DNA of 59,217 nt from Nanobdellota archaeon (GTDB lineage: Archaea > Nanobdellota > Nanobdellia > Pacearchaeales > GW2011-AR1): contig JAUSKC010000011.1 in NCBI GenBank assembly GCA_030647125.1, forward strand, positions 1 to 59,217. The letters are read 5' to 3'. The notes beneath the pieces were generated by a model that did no database searches, was not told the DNA's origin, and saw nothing but the letters and a program-made list of their open reading frames with translations. The position numbers and the translations under genes were made by a program. Each line of letters starts with the position of its first letter. Positions within the stretch are counted from its first letter, which is position 1. This document shows positions 47,505 to 56,815 of this stretch, one piece after another.

Positions 47505-48215
47505 CTTTTTTAATCTTCCAAAATTAAGAATCTTTTCTCCAATTACATAAACATCAAATTTCTCAAGTTCGCGTTCAGGCACTATAAAAAAATCTTCATC
47601 ATAACTTCCAGATATTAAGTCAGAACCTTCGACCGAACGCAGGAAACTCGGCACAATTATCACTTCTTTTTTCTTCCATTTGCCGAAAAGAAAACACTTG
47701 TAACTTTCTTTTTTTATTCTCTGACTATCATGTAAAGTAACAGACGGATGAATATGACTCATAACTATTGTCTTAACCTCTTTTCCAAAAATCTCAGGAA
47801 ATAATTTATGCCCGTGTGTGAAACAAATTCCATCTTCAATCCAGTAGTCGTGCATAGGACGACCCACTAATTCAAAAGTGTCATGATTTCCTTTTATTAA
47901 AATAATATTATCTTCAGAAATTATATTAGATAAAAAAGAATAAATGTCCAACAAGTCCGTTCCTTCAGAGCGTTGAAAAGAAAAAAAATGTTTTAAGTCG
48001 CCCATAAAAACAATTTTCTTAAGTTTTTTATTTTCTTTTTCAATTTCTTTAATTATTTTATTCAAGTCCTCAATTGTATCAATTATTTGTTGCTTTGGAA
48101 TTGAATAACCTTTAACTCGGAACATCTCTTCATATCCAAGATGCAAATCCCCAATTGCAAGAATCCCTTGCTCAGGGAAAAATACTGATTTTGATATGAA
48201 TTGATATTTACTCAT
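47484..48215 (-). CDS. Lhr-associated metallophosphoesterase
   Basis: Calcineurin-like phosphoesterase, 243 aa. Two-metal motifs: ILAIGDLHLGYEE (GDxH), VFMGDLKHFF (GDxxH), IKGNHDTFEL (GNHD), ICFTHGHKLFP (GHxxH) and VMSHIHPSV. It starts at the ATG at 48215, 8 bp before the end of the lhr gene, so the two are coupled. Phosphoesterases of this type are regularly encoded next to Lhr helicases and are thought to work in DNA repair. Confidence 0.88.
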   Translation of the reverse strand: MSKYQFISKSVFFPEQGILAIGDLHLGYEEMFRVKGYSIPKQQIIDTIEDLNKIIKEIEKENKKLKKIVFMGDLKHFFSFQRSEGTDLLDIYSFLSNIISEDNIILIKGNHDTFELVGRPMHDYWIEDGICFTHGHKLFPEIFGKEVKTIVMSHIHPSVTLHDSQRIKKESYKCFLFGKWKKKEVIIVPSFLRSVEGSDLISGSYDEDFFIVPERELEKFDVYVIGEKILNFGRLKKLISSQD

Positions 48216-50793
48216 CTTGACCAATACTCTTCATATGCAGCTCGTGGAGTCTTTTTAAAAATTGTTGCTTGTCTTCAATTCTTATTAAGTCCGACTGCCC
48301 TTGCAAAATTAAATTCGATGCAAATGGCGACGGAATGGGGCGCGATGCAATCTTCCATTTTATCTTTCCTTCTTTTATCCATGTAAGTATATTCTTGGCG
48401 TTAGGCAAATCCATCAAATCATCCAAGACCTCTCTACGAGCTTCCCTTAAAATTGGAAACTCACCTGTTATTTTTTTAACTGCGTGATAAAGATAATGCG
48501 ATTTCATTTGCTGTTTTCCAACAGATTTCGTCTGACCTTTATAATTTCGCAAAATCATTAAAGCGCGAGAAGCGCAATGCCTAAAACGGCGCGCCAATAC
48601 ATCCGTCTTCTCAATTGCTTCTTTCAATATCTTTTCCAAGTCGTCCGGCTCTAAATTTTTAAGGGCCTTTTCCAAATTCATTTTCTCTCCTGCAAGATAA
48701 AAACCATTATCATTAATCCCAACTTCTATATCTCTTTCACCTGCTTTACCTACAAGAAATGCAATAGCTCTTGAAAGAACGTCGTTAACCCTTCTTCCAT
48801 ACATTGAATGGAAAAGCAAATAATGTTTCTCGCCACGATATTCTTCAACTAAAATAGTTTTAGCATCTGGAATTTCAAAGAATTTATGCTGCTCATTAAA
48901 ATATTCATATATTGACTTAGCTGTTGACTCGGAAACATACAAATACTCTTTTATAAATTCCAAAACCTCTTCAACTTTCATTCCTGCTTTGAGTTTGTCT
49001 TTCATCAAAGTTCTGAAACGAATTATTTCTAAAGCCGAATCAAATGCCAAAGGCAGCTGTTCAGAAAACCACGACGGAATAGTCGGCGTCCTATTTTCCG
49101 CAGAGTTAACATACAGATTCATTCCCCTAGTAAACCTGTAAACATATTTACTGCCGCCAAGAACAAAAACATCGCCCTTCTTCATTCTCTCCATAAACGA
49201 TTCATCAATAGCTCCAATACTCTCTCCTGATGGCGCAATCTTTACAGTAATAAATGACTCTTCTGGAATTGTTCCAATGTTTGTCAAATACAAAACGCGC
49301 GCAAGCTTCCCTTTTTTCCCGATTTGCTTAGTCACAGGATCATACCAAATCTTACCATAAACAAATGACTTTTCAAGTTCATAATCTCCAGAAAGGTAAG
49401 CAATAACATCAAGAAAGTCCGCCTTCCTCAAATTCTTATAACAATACGATTTTTTTATTAAATTAAACAATTCATCAATATCCCATATTTTGTAAATAGC
49501 CATTCCATAAATCTGCTGAGACAAAACATCAAGACAATTTATTGGAAAACGAATCTTGTTTATTTTTCTTTCAATCATTTCTTTTTGAATTACAGAACAC
49601 TCAACTAAATCATCTCGGTCATTAACAATAAATCTTCCTTTAGCGACGTTATGCAATTGATGCCCTGCACGCCCGAGACGTTGCAACGCCCGAGAGGACG
49701 ACTTTGGTGAACCAAGCATAATAACCAAGTCAATAAAACCAATATCAATTCCTAATTCTAAAGAAGTGGAACAAACAACAACTTTTAATTTTCCTGCACG
49801 AAGATTTTCTTCAATTCTAAATCTATGGGCTTTTGAAAGTGAAGAGTGATGAGCTGCAATATTATCATCTCCATACTCTGTAGGAAACTTATCTTTCAAA
49901 TGTGATACGACTCGCTCGGTTGCTGAACGTGTGTTTGTAAAAATTAAAGTCGTCTTGTGCTCTTTTATCAATTTATCAATTAATGAATAAGTGTTAACTC
50001 CAATATCTTCACCATAAATTAAATCTTTAACAGGAGTCAAAACCTGAACGTCAATTTTTTTATCTAAAGGCACTCGTGCAATAGCCACGCTCCTGTCGTC
50101 CGACTCTCCAACAAGATATTGCGCAACTTCATCCAATGGCTCCACCGTCGCTGACAGTCCAATTTTTGTAGGCCATATCTTGCTAACTTCATTCAAACGC
50201 TCCAGTGTCAAACTCAAATAAGTTCCTCTTTTATTATCCAAAGAGTGTATCTCATCAACAACGCAAAATTCAACCCCCCACATCTTCTCAATAAATTTTG
50301 TTGTAGTTAAAATTATAGCAAGTGATTCCGGAGTAGAAATTAAAATATGTGGCGATTTTCGAAGCATGCGCGCTCGCTCAGAAGCAGTTGTATCTCCAGT
50401 TCTCAATCCAACACGAATATCTTGCAATTTAATCCCTTTCGATTTTGCAAGTGCTTGTATTTCAGCCAACGGCTCTTCCAAATTTTTATGAATATCATTT
50501 GACAAGGCCTTCAAAGGAGAAGTATAAACCGCATAAACGCGCTCTTCAAGTTCGTTCTTCTCGGCAAGCATAACTAAATAATTTAATATAGAAAGAAAAG
50601 CTGTCAGTGTCTTAGTCCCTCCTGTCGGTGCAGAAATTATAATATCTTGCCTTTCCCAAATCGCAGGCACGCCATACTTTTGTGTAAGGGAAAAATCCGC
50701 AAACTTTGAAAAAAACCACTCTTTAACTAAAGGATGAAGATACCCTTTAATATCATTCACATTACGTTCTTTAGCTTCTAGAATTTTTGTCAT
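48208..50793 (-). CDS. lhr: Lhr-type DNA helicase
   Basis: Superfamily 2 helicase, 861 aa, the Lhr-Core size. Motif I reads IISAPTGGTKTLTAF, whereas the family normally has APTGxGKT, so Thr replaces the conserved Gly before Lys. Motif II is VVDEIHSL (DEIH), motif III SATV, and motif VI LQRLGRAGH. The C-terminal half holds the winged-helix and Lhr-specific beta barrel (DVFVLGGSKYVYRFTRGMNL). It acts in DNA repair, unwinding 3' to 5'. The ATG at 50793 begins the recognisable protein; the 6-residue extension is unlikely. Coupled to the phosphoesterase downstream. Confidence 0.93.
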   Translation of the reverse strand: MTKILEAKERNVNDIKGYLHPLVKEWFFSKFADFSLTQKYGVPAIWERQDIIISAPTGGTKTLTAFLSILNYLVMLAEKNELEERVYAVYTSPLKALSNDIHKNLEEPLAEIQALAKSKGIKLQDIRVGLRTGDTTASERARMLRKSPHILISTPESLAIILTTTKFIEKMWGVEFCVVDEIHSLDNKRGTYLSLTLERLNEVSKIWPTKIGLSATVEPLDEVAQYLVGESDDRSVAIARVPLDKKIDVQVLTPVKDLIYGEDIGVNTYSLIDKLIKEHKTTLIFTNTRSATERVVSHLKDKFPTEYGDDNIAAHHSSLSKAHRFRIEENLRAGKLKVVVCSTSLELGIDIGFIDLVIMLGSPKSSSRALQRLGRAGHQLHNVAKGRFIVNDRDDLVECSVIQKEMIERKINKIRFPINCLDVLSQQIYGMAIYKIWDIDELFNLIKKSYCYKNLRKADFLDVIAYLSGDYELEKSFVYGKIWYDPVTKQIGKKGKLARVLYLTNIGTIPEESFITVKIAPSGESIGAIDESFMERMKKGDVFVLGGSKYVYRFTRGMNLYVNSAENRTPTIPSWFSEQLPLAFDSALEIIRFRTLMKDKLKAGMKVEEVLEFIKEYLYVSESTAKSIYEYFNEQHKFFEIPDAKTILVEEYRGEKHYLLFHSMYGRRVNDVLSRAIAFLVGKAGERDIEVGINDNGFYLAGEKMNLEKALKNLEPDDLEKILKEAIEKTDVLARRFRHCASRALMILRNYKGQTKSVGKQQMKSHYLYHAVKKITGEFPILREARREVLDDLMDLPNAKNILTWIKEGKIKWKIASRPIPSPFASNLILQGQSDLIRIEDKQQFLKRLHELHMKSIGQDE

Positions 50794-50847
50794 TTTAGGG
50801 AAAAGAGGCAAGATACATACTAGAATATATATTTTAAAATGTTTGGT

Positions 50848-51408
50848 TTAGAAATTTGTCCTTTCTAAGATATAACCAACAGCTCCAAGAAAATTATTAA
50901 AAACTACTTCTGCCCCTGCTTTCTCCAGCGTTTCAATTGTTGACCCTTTGTTTAATATACCAACTGAACGAACTCCAGCTTTCTCACCCGCTTGAATATC
51001 CGAAACTCTATCTCCAATTAACCAGCTTTTTGCCAAATCAATTCCATGCTCTCTTACCGCCGCTTCTAGCATTCCAGTTTTTGGTTTTCTGCAATTGCAA
51101 TTTTTTTTATGCTCTACAACATTGGCTTTTGGATGATGCGGACAAAAATATTCTCCAGAAATCTCTATTCCTTCACGTTTCAATTTTTCATTTATAAAAT
51201 CACTAAAAATATAATAATCTTTGATAGAATAATATCCTCGGGCAATACCTGACTGATTTGTTATAATAATCAATTTATATTTTTCTTGCAATTTCTTTAA
51301 TCCTTCTAAAACTCCTGGAAGAAATTCCAAATCTTTAGGCTTATGAACATATCCTGATTCATCTTTAATAAGAGTATTATCCCTATCTAAAAAAACTGCA
51401 GATTCCAT
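50848..51408 (-). CDS. gmhB: D,D-heptose 1,7-bisphosphate phosphatase
   Basis: HAD-superfamily phosphatase, 186 aa. The nucleophile motif is VFLDRDNTLI, followed by IITNQSGIARG, the family's zinc loop CPHHPKANVVEHKKNCNCRK (Cys-His-Cys-Cys ligands) and SWLIGDRVSDIQAGEKAG. It removes the C7 phosphate during ADP- or GDP-heptose synthesis. Histidinol-phosphatase relatives share the fold, but the neighbour supports the heptose pathway: it starts on the base next to the rfaE1 stop codon. Confidence 0.88.
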   Translation of the reverse strand: MESAVFLDRDNTLIKDESGYVHKPKDLEFLPGVLEGLKKLQEKYKLIIITNQSGIARGYYSIKDYYIFSDFINEKLKREGIEISGEYFCPHHPKANVVEHKKNCNCRKPKTGMLEAAVREHGIDLAKSWLIGDRVSDIQAGEKAGVRSVGILNKGSTIETLEKAGAEVVFNNFLGAVGYILERTNF

Positions 51409-52401
51409 TTAACGAAGATATCTTATTACCTCCTCCCTTGTTGCCGTTGTAGTGCCTGGTTTTTCTACCACAACTCCTGCTGCCGCGTTTGCAATTACCG
51501 AAGCATCATGAACATCAAGACCGGTCGCCAAGCCCAAAGACAAAGCAGCAATAAAAGTATCACCAGCCCCAGTCACATCGGCAACTTTCTTCGCTTTTGT
51601 CCTTATAAGATTTGATTCTCCATTATGATAACTAAAAACGCCGTCACCCCCGCAAGTAATAGCAACATACTTTGGTTTAAGTTCAAGATAAATCTTCTCT
51701 CCAATTCTTTTCAATGTTTCTTCATTTCGCGAATAAGTTATCCTAGATATTTCTTCTGCTTCACTTCTGTTAACACAAACTAAATACGCCCCCATAAATA
51801 AATTTACATTCTTTGGTTTCGGAGCCGCAACGATCTTAACCGACTTGTCTCTCGTCAAATTCAAAATTCTCTGTGCAAGACCCCCTTTGAAAAGATACTT
51901 ATTGTAATCGGAAAGAATAACAATATCATAATTACCTATATCTTCTTTTAATTGATTAAAAATCTTATCTTCTTTTTCTACCTCAAGTTTTGAAAGTAAA
52001 CTTCTTCTCTCACCCATAAATTTTTCTTTTTCTCCTTTATCAAATCTGCAAAGCTGCTGACCATGCGCCATAATTCGATTTTTAACAAGGGTTTTATTAT
52101 GATAAATATAATTAAATTTAATCTTCGCATCATAACATAACTTCTTTATCTCTTCCCCATAAATATCATTTCCAATAATTCCAAAAAGGTTAACATCCGC
52201 TCCAAGAGCAGCGATATTATTGGCTACATTCCCAGCTCCGCCAAGCATAAAACTTTCTTCATCCACAGACATAAGAATTGCAGCCGGCTGTTCAGGATTT
52301 ACCCTTTCTACTTCTCCCCACAAAAAATTATCGAGCAAAATATCTCCAATAACAAGAACTTTCTTAGAACCAAAACATTTTACATTTTCTTCAAGACCCA
52401 T
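51409..52401 (-). CDS. rfaE1: D,D-heptose 7-phosphate kinase
   Basis: PfkB-family sugar kinase, 330 aa, matching the kinase half of HldE/RfaE. Signatures: VLVIGDILLDNFLWGEVERV, FMLGGAGNVANNIAALGADV and the ATP/anion-hole motif DVTGAGDTFIAALSLGLATG. It phosphorylates heptose-7-phosphate at C1. It is first in a two-gene operon with gmhB. The isomerase (gmhA) and the nucleotidyltransferase domain are not in the window. The product, an activated heptose, would feed surface glycans. Confidence 0.9.
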   Translation of the reverse strand: MGLEENVKCFGSKKVLVIGDILLDNFLWGEVERVNPEQPAAILMSVDEESFMLGGAGNVANNIAALGADVNLFGIIGNDIYGEEIKKLCYDAKIKFNYIYHNKTLVKNRIMAHGQQLCRFDKGEKEKFMGERRSLLSKLEVEKEDKIFNQLKEDIGNYDIVILSDYNKYLFKGGLAQRILNLTRDKSVKIVAAPKPKNVNLFMGAYLVCVNRSEAEEISRITYSRNEETLKRIGEKIYLELKPKYVAITCGGDGVFSYHNGESNLIRTKAKKVADVTGAGDTFIAALSLGLATGLDVHDASVIANAAAGVVVEKPGTTTATREEVIRYLR

Positions 52402-52524
52402 AATCTTCTTTACTCCTATCCCTTTAAAAAAATATATTCACTCAAAGAACAATTAAGAATCAACTGCAAAAGTTTTTAATCTAAAAAATTTATAACCTTT
52501 TAATATAAGAATTAAGGTGAAAAA

Positions 52525-53919
52525 TTGAAAAATATAGAAAAAAAGAAAGAGGAATCGCGAAACATCTCAATTTATGAGGGTTCGGCAACTTCAGTCATGT
52601 CAGGGGCAGGTGACTCTTATATAGTTCCTTACGCTCTCGTGCTAAATGCAAATAACGCAGAAATAGGTTTCTTGACAAGTTTTGTAAACTTATTCAGTTC
52701 TTTTTCACAACTTTACTCAAGCAAACTTGTCTACACCCATTCAAGAAAAAAAGTCGTTCTTTTCGCGGTCTTCATGCAGGCACTCCTTTGGCTTTCATTG
52801 ATTGCTGTTGGTTTTTTATACTGGCAAGGAATTTTAAAAAATGAAGTTGTTTTGCTTGTAATAATTTTTTATTCTATTATTGCAATTTTCGGCGGAATAG
52901 CAAACCCTTCATGGTTCTCTTGGATGGGAGATATAGTCCCTGTAAAGATTAGAGGGGAATATTTTTCTAAAAGAAATATAATTTGTGGACTAATTGCCTT
53001 AATTGTAACCGTCGCCGCTTCTTTCCTTTTGGATTATATGAAAAACATCGGATTCTTAATTTTCGGATTTTGGATTTTGTTTGGTTTGGCCTCTCTGGGC
53101 CGTTTCATTTCATTATTATTCTTTACAAAAATGTACGAGCCAAAAACAAAAGTTGACAAAAAAAGTTACTTCACATTCAGCCAATTCATAAAAAAAGCCC
53201 CTTCAACAAACTTTGGAAAATTTTCAATTTATGTAGGACTGATTAATTTAGCTACATATTTTGCTTCGCCCTTCTTTTTAGTTTACATGCTTAAAGATTT
53301 AAATTACAATTATGTTTGGTTCACACTAGTCAACTTTTCGAGTGCAATTTTTACAGCAATTAGTTTGCCTTTATGGGGAAAAATAGGCGACTATTATGGG
53401 AATAAAAAACTATTAACAATCGGCGCAATTATAATCCCCTTTGCCCCACTCCCTTGGTTGATATTCAAAAATCCAATTGCATTAATATTCACCGCTCAAA
53501 TAATAGCAGGTTTTGGATGGGCCGCTTTCAATCTTGCAGCGTCAAACTTTATTTACGACGCTGTAACGCCTCAAAGAAGAGCAATATGCGTCGCGTATTA
53601 CACAGTAATTAACGGCGTATGCATATTTATTGGCGCATTCCTAGGAGGCCTATTTGCAGAATATGTCGTCCTATCTTGGATAAATGTCTTACTTATAATA
53701 TTCTTAATTTCAGCTATATTAAGAGTCGTATTCTCACTAATAATGATTCCAAAAATTAAAGAAGTCAGAAATATTCCTGAAAACAAAGAAAGATTAAACT
53801 TCAACCAGTACATCAATCTTATTACGCCCCGCCCTTTCCATGATTTATTCCGTGGAGTTAAAGGTTCCATCGTAGAAACAAGCCAGATTAACAAAATATC
53901 AAAAACCTCAAAGAGATAA
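52525..53919 (+). CDS. MFS-type transporter
   Basis: 464 aa with about 12 transmembrane segments. The MFS loop motif is recognisable between helices in the second half (LPLWGKIGDYYGNKKLLTIG), and the first half has SSKLVYTHSRKKVVLF in the matching position. The start is a TTG at 52525 preceded by AAGGTGA at good spacing; no ATG lies near the expected N-terminus. The substrate is unknown. It diverges from the heptose operon, but no link is shown. Confidence 0.85.
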   Translation: MKNIEKKKEESRNISIYEGSATSVMSGAGDSYIVPYALVLNANNAEIGFLTSFVNLFSSFSQLYSSKLVYTHSRKKVVLFAVFMQALLWLSLIAVGFLYWQGILKNEVVLLVIIFYSIIAIFGGIANPSWFSWMGDIVPVKIRGEYFSKRNIICGLIALIVTVAASFLLDYMKNIGFLIFGFWILFGLASLGRFISLLFFTKMYEPKTKVDKKSYFTFSQFIKKAPSTNFGKFSIYVGLINLATYFASPFFLVYMLKDLNYNYVWFTLVNFSSAIFTAISLPLWGKIGDYYGNKKLLTIGAIIIPFAPLPWLIFKNPIALIFTAQIIAGFGWAAFNLAASNFIYDAVTPQRRAICVAYYTVINGVCIFIGAFLGGLFAEYVVLSWINVLLIIFLISAILRVVFSLIMIPKIKEVRNIPENKERLNFNQYINLITPRPFHDLFRGVKGSIVETSQINKISKTSKR

Positions 53920-53949
53920 ATTTATAATTTTATACTTTATGGGATATTC

Positions 53950-55092
53950 ATGAAAAACATTTATCTAGACAACGCAGCGACAACGCAGATTGATGAAAAG
54001 GTCTTGAAAACAATGCTGCCTTATTTCAATGAAAAATACGGAAACGCATCATCAAAGCATATTTTTGGAGCAGAGGCCAAAGAAACACTAGCAAAAGCGC
54101 GCAAGACAATTGCAAAATCCATAGGCGCCTCACCGGACGAAATTGTCTTCACCTCGGGCGGAACCGAAAGCAACAATTTTACATTAAAAGGATTATTTTT
54201 TTCTAACATAAAAAAAGGAAAAAATCATATTATTACAACAAAAGTCGAACATGATTGCGTCTTAAATTCTTGTAAATGGCTCGAGACGCAAGGAGCAAAA
54301 GTAACTTACCTCGATGTCAACTCAGAAGGATTTATTATTCCGTCACAAATCGAAAAAACAATAACAGAAAAAACTTTCTTGGTCTCAGTAATTCATGGCC
54401 ATAACGAAATTGGAACAATAAACGACTTAAGAAAAATTGGAGAAATATGTAAACAAAAAAATGTTTTATTTCACTCAGACGCATGTCAAAGTTATACAAA
54501 AGTTCCAATTGATGTCAAAAAAGATAATATTGATTTGCTAACTTTGAACGCGCATAAAATTCACGGCCCTAAAGGCGTCGGTGCCTTATACATTCGTAAA
54601 GGAATTGAAATAACTCCATTGCTAACAGGTGGTGGACAAGAAAAAGGTCTCCGAAGCGGAACAGAAAATATTCCTGGAATTGTTGGCTTTGCAAGCGCAT
54701 CAGAAGCAATTTCATCTTCAGACATAAAAAGAATGAACACATTAAGAGACAAACTAATTAACAACTTAACAAAAATACCTAATGTAAAATTAAATGGAGC
54801 TACCGGAGAAAAACGACTATGCAACAATGTAAACTTAACTTTTGATAACATCGACGGCGAAATACTTGGTGGATATTTGGAGCATTACGGAATTATGAGT
54901 TCAACAGGAAGCGCATGTATGTCAAACACAAATCAACACTCAAGCCACGTTCTAAAAGCGCTTGGCTTATCAGAAAAAGACGCTTCAAGCTCAATTCGCC
55001 TTTCCCTTTCAAAATACACGACAGAAAAAGAAATTGACTTTGTCCTGGAAGTCCTACCAAAGATTGTAGAAAAATTAACGCGATATTCTTAA
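53950..55092 (+). CDS. nifS: Cysteine desulfurase (NifS/IscS type)
   Basis: PLP enzyme that takes sulfur from cysteine for Fe-S clusters and tRNA thiolation. 380 aa with IYLDNAATTQID at the start, the cofactor site EIVFTSGGTESNN, the PLP lysine in TLNAHKIHGPKGVGALY and the sulfur-accepting Cys loop SSTGSACMSNTNQHSSHVL. Complete and of class I length. A TATA box (TTTATAAT near 53920) lies about 27 nt upstream. No scaffold gene such as iscU follows. Confidence 0.95.
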   Translation: MKNIYLDNAATTQIDEKVLKTMLPYFNEKYGNASSKHIFGAEAKETLAKARKTIAKSIGASPDEIVFTSGGTESNNFTLKGLFFSNIKKGKNHIITTKVEHDCVLNSCKWLETQGAKVTYLDVNSEGFIIPSQIEKTITEKTFLVSVIHGHNEIGTINDLRKIGEICKQKNVLFHSDACQSYTKVPIDVKKDNIDLLTLNAHKIHGPKGVGALYIRKGIEITPLLTGGGQEKGLRSGTENIPGIVGFASASEAISSSDIKRMNTLRDKLINNLTKIPNVKLNGATGEKRLCNNVNLTFDNIDGEILGGYLEHYGIMSSTGSACMSNTNQHSSHVLKALGLSEKDASSSIRLSLSKYTTEKEIDFVLEVLPKIVEKLTRYS

Positions 55093-55116
55093 AAACAGGA
55101 AAAATTTCTTAAAAGA

Positions 55117-55458
55117 ATGATAGAAACATCAGATTTAGGACGTGAACTTGAAGACAAGCTCCCAAATACAGAATTTATTTGGAAATCTTCAGATTCAGGA
55201 ACTAGAAAGAATTGCAGACGGCTAAGAAAGTCTTTATTAGGACGGTCTTTATTATCTGTCTTAGGAATTTATAGTAAAGAAAAAATATTAAGCGAAGAAG
55301 AAATAATTGAGGCCTTTAAAAGATCACAAATTTATAATAATGAACCAAAAGAAGTATTTTTTGATATCATATTAAAAAGACCAATATATTTCGAAGACAA
55401 TAATCATATAGAAATTAAAAAAGATAACGGCAATTACCACGTATCTGTCTACAGGTAA
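55117..55458 (+). CDS. Hypothetical protein
   Basis: 113 aa, soluble, with no recognised family. A basic middle region (TRKNCRRLRKSLLGRSLLSV) is followed by a helix and beta strands at the end (IKKDNGNYHVSVYR). It starts 24 bp after nifS and may be cotranscribed. Confidence 0.5.
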   Translation: MIETSDLGRELEDKLPNTEFIWKSSDSGTRKNCRRLRKSLLGRSLLSVLGIYSKEKILSEEEIIEAFKRSQIYNNEPKEVFFDIILKRPIYFEDNNHIEIKKDNGNYHVSVYR

Positions 55459-55480
55459 TTTATAATATTTAATAAAATAA

Positions 55481-55774
55481 TTATTTTATCTTAAATCCGT
55501 TTACATGACTCAATTCTTCCAAGAAAGATGGTTCTACATAAATAACTGGATGTCCTTCTTCTTCTCTAATTAAAACCCCTCTTGAACCACCATAATGGTG
55601 AGTCCCGCTCGACATAAATCCATCAAAATCAAAGGTCTCTTTTTCCACTTTTGAAACACGTGCCGGAATAACACATTCCCCCCCATGAACAAGTGTAGAA
55701 AATGAAGCAATATAAAAATCTCCAACCTTTGGAATCCCAGGAACAAGTGGTTTGAAAATTTCTCTGTCTATCAT
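55481..55774 (-). CDS. Hypothetical beta-rich protein
   Basis: 97 aa from the ATG at 55774, about 25 nt from a TTTTAAAT box; the longer frame begins with a TTG inside trhO. The strands are Gly- and Pro-rich (KPLVPGIPKVGDFYIASFST; GFMSSGTHHYGGSRGVLIRE). No family recognised. The closeness to trhO suggests it may also be read from the trhO transcript. Confidence 0.55.
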   Translation of the reverse strand: MIDREIFKPLVPGIPKVGDFYIASFSTLVHGGECVIPARVSKVEKETFDFDGFMSSGTHHYGGSRGVLIREEEGHPVIYVEPSFLEELSHVNGFKIK

Positions 55775-55814
55775 AAAAATCGATTCAATTTTGGATTTAA
55801 AAGGATTTATATCA

Positions 55815-56765
55815 TTAAATAGCAACTTGAGTTTTTCGTCCTTGATTAACCAATGACTTTTTAGTGCAATATTCTTGAAATTCCAAAAAACACTCTTGAG
55901 AACAGCACCCGTGAAGTTTAAACTGGCAATCTAAACAAAGAACAACAAATCTGTCACATTCTGGATTTCTACAATTCTTATATAAATCACACGAAACACT
56001 GCAAACTTCACATTCAGTTATCGGTTTTTTATTTTCATTATTGACATCAGCTACCATTCTTTTATCAAAAACAAAAAGTTTTCCTTCCCAAAAAGTGTCT
56101 GGGTATTTTTGAACAAAATTTATTATCCCACCATGAATCTGGTTCACATCTTTAAAGCCCGCTTCTTTCAAAACTACAGAGGCCTTTTCGCAACGGATTC
56201 CGCCCGTGCAATACATAACAATTTTCTTGTCTTTTATTCCTTTTATTTTCTCAAGCCCTTTTGCTTTTTCAGGAAATTCGCGGAAAGTTTTTGTATTAAC
56301 TTGAATAGAATCTTTGAACTTCCCAATCTTGTGCTCGTAATCATTTCGTGCATCCATAAAAATAATATTTTCCTTCAAGTGCCCATCCGAATCATAAAGT
56401 TCAAGTATTTCTTCAGGAGAAAGATAATTTCCCGTATTTCCTAGATCAACTTTTTTCTTAAGAGCAACAATTTCATCTCTTACAAGAATTGTCATTTTAG
56501 TAAAGGGCGACGCCGTTCCAACATCCCCTTTAAACCATAAATCAGAAAACGCAAGTTTAGAATGCATTAATATTTTATATTTCTCAATTTGCCCTTTAGT
56601 TCCAGAAACCGAGCCATTAATTCCTTCTTCAGCAATAAGTATCCGTCCTTTCAAACCAATCCTTTCGCATTCTTCCAAATGAGTTCTCCTAAATTCTTCT
56701 AATTTTTCCATACTCCCAAGATTAACGAACTTGTAAAATAAAAGAATGTGAATATCTTGTTCCAT
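55815..56765 (-). CDS. trhO: TrhO-type tRNA uridine 34 hydroxylase (rhodanese)
   Basis: 316 aa. In bacteria TrhO (YceA) uses O2 to make 5-hydroxyuridine at position 34 of tRNA. The N-terminal domain LKGRILIAEEGINGSVSG is diagnostic, followed by the rhodanese domain with active-site loop YCTGGIRCEKA and FMDARNDYEHKIGKF. The C-terminal region has many Cys (CEVCSVSCDLYKNCRNPECD...) for a zinc site. The ATG at 56765 was chosen. It is a bacterial-type gene in an archaeon, so acquisition by transfer is plausible. Confidence 0.92.
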   Translation of the reverse strand: MEQDIHILLFYKFVNLGSMEKLEEFRRTHLEECERIGLKGRILIAEEGINGSVSGTKGQIEKYKILMHSKLAFSDLWFKGDVGTASPFTKMTILVRDEIVALKKKVDLGNTGNYLSPEEILELYDSDGHLKENIIFMDARNDYEHKIGKFKDSIQVNTKTFREFPEKAKGLEKIKGIKDKKIVMYCTGGIRCEKASVVLKEAGFKDVNQIHGGIINFVQKYPDTFWEGKLFVFDKRMVADVNNENKKPITECEVCSVSCDLYKNCRNPECDRFVVLCLDCQFKLHGCCSQECFLEFQEYCTKKSLVNQGRKTQVAI

Positions 56766-56815
56766 ATAAATAACCAAATCTTAAACCTTAAAAACTCTTC
56801 CCCACGTCTTTCCTT

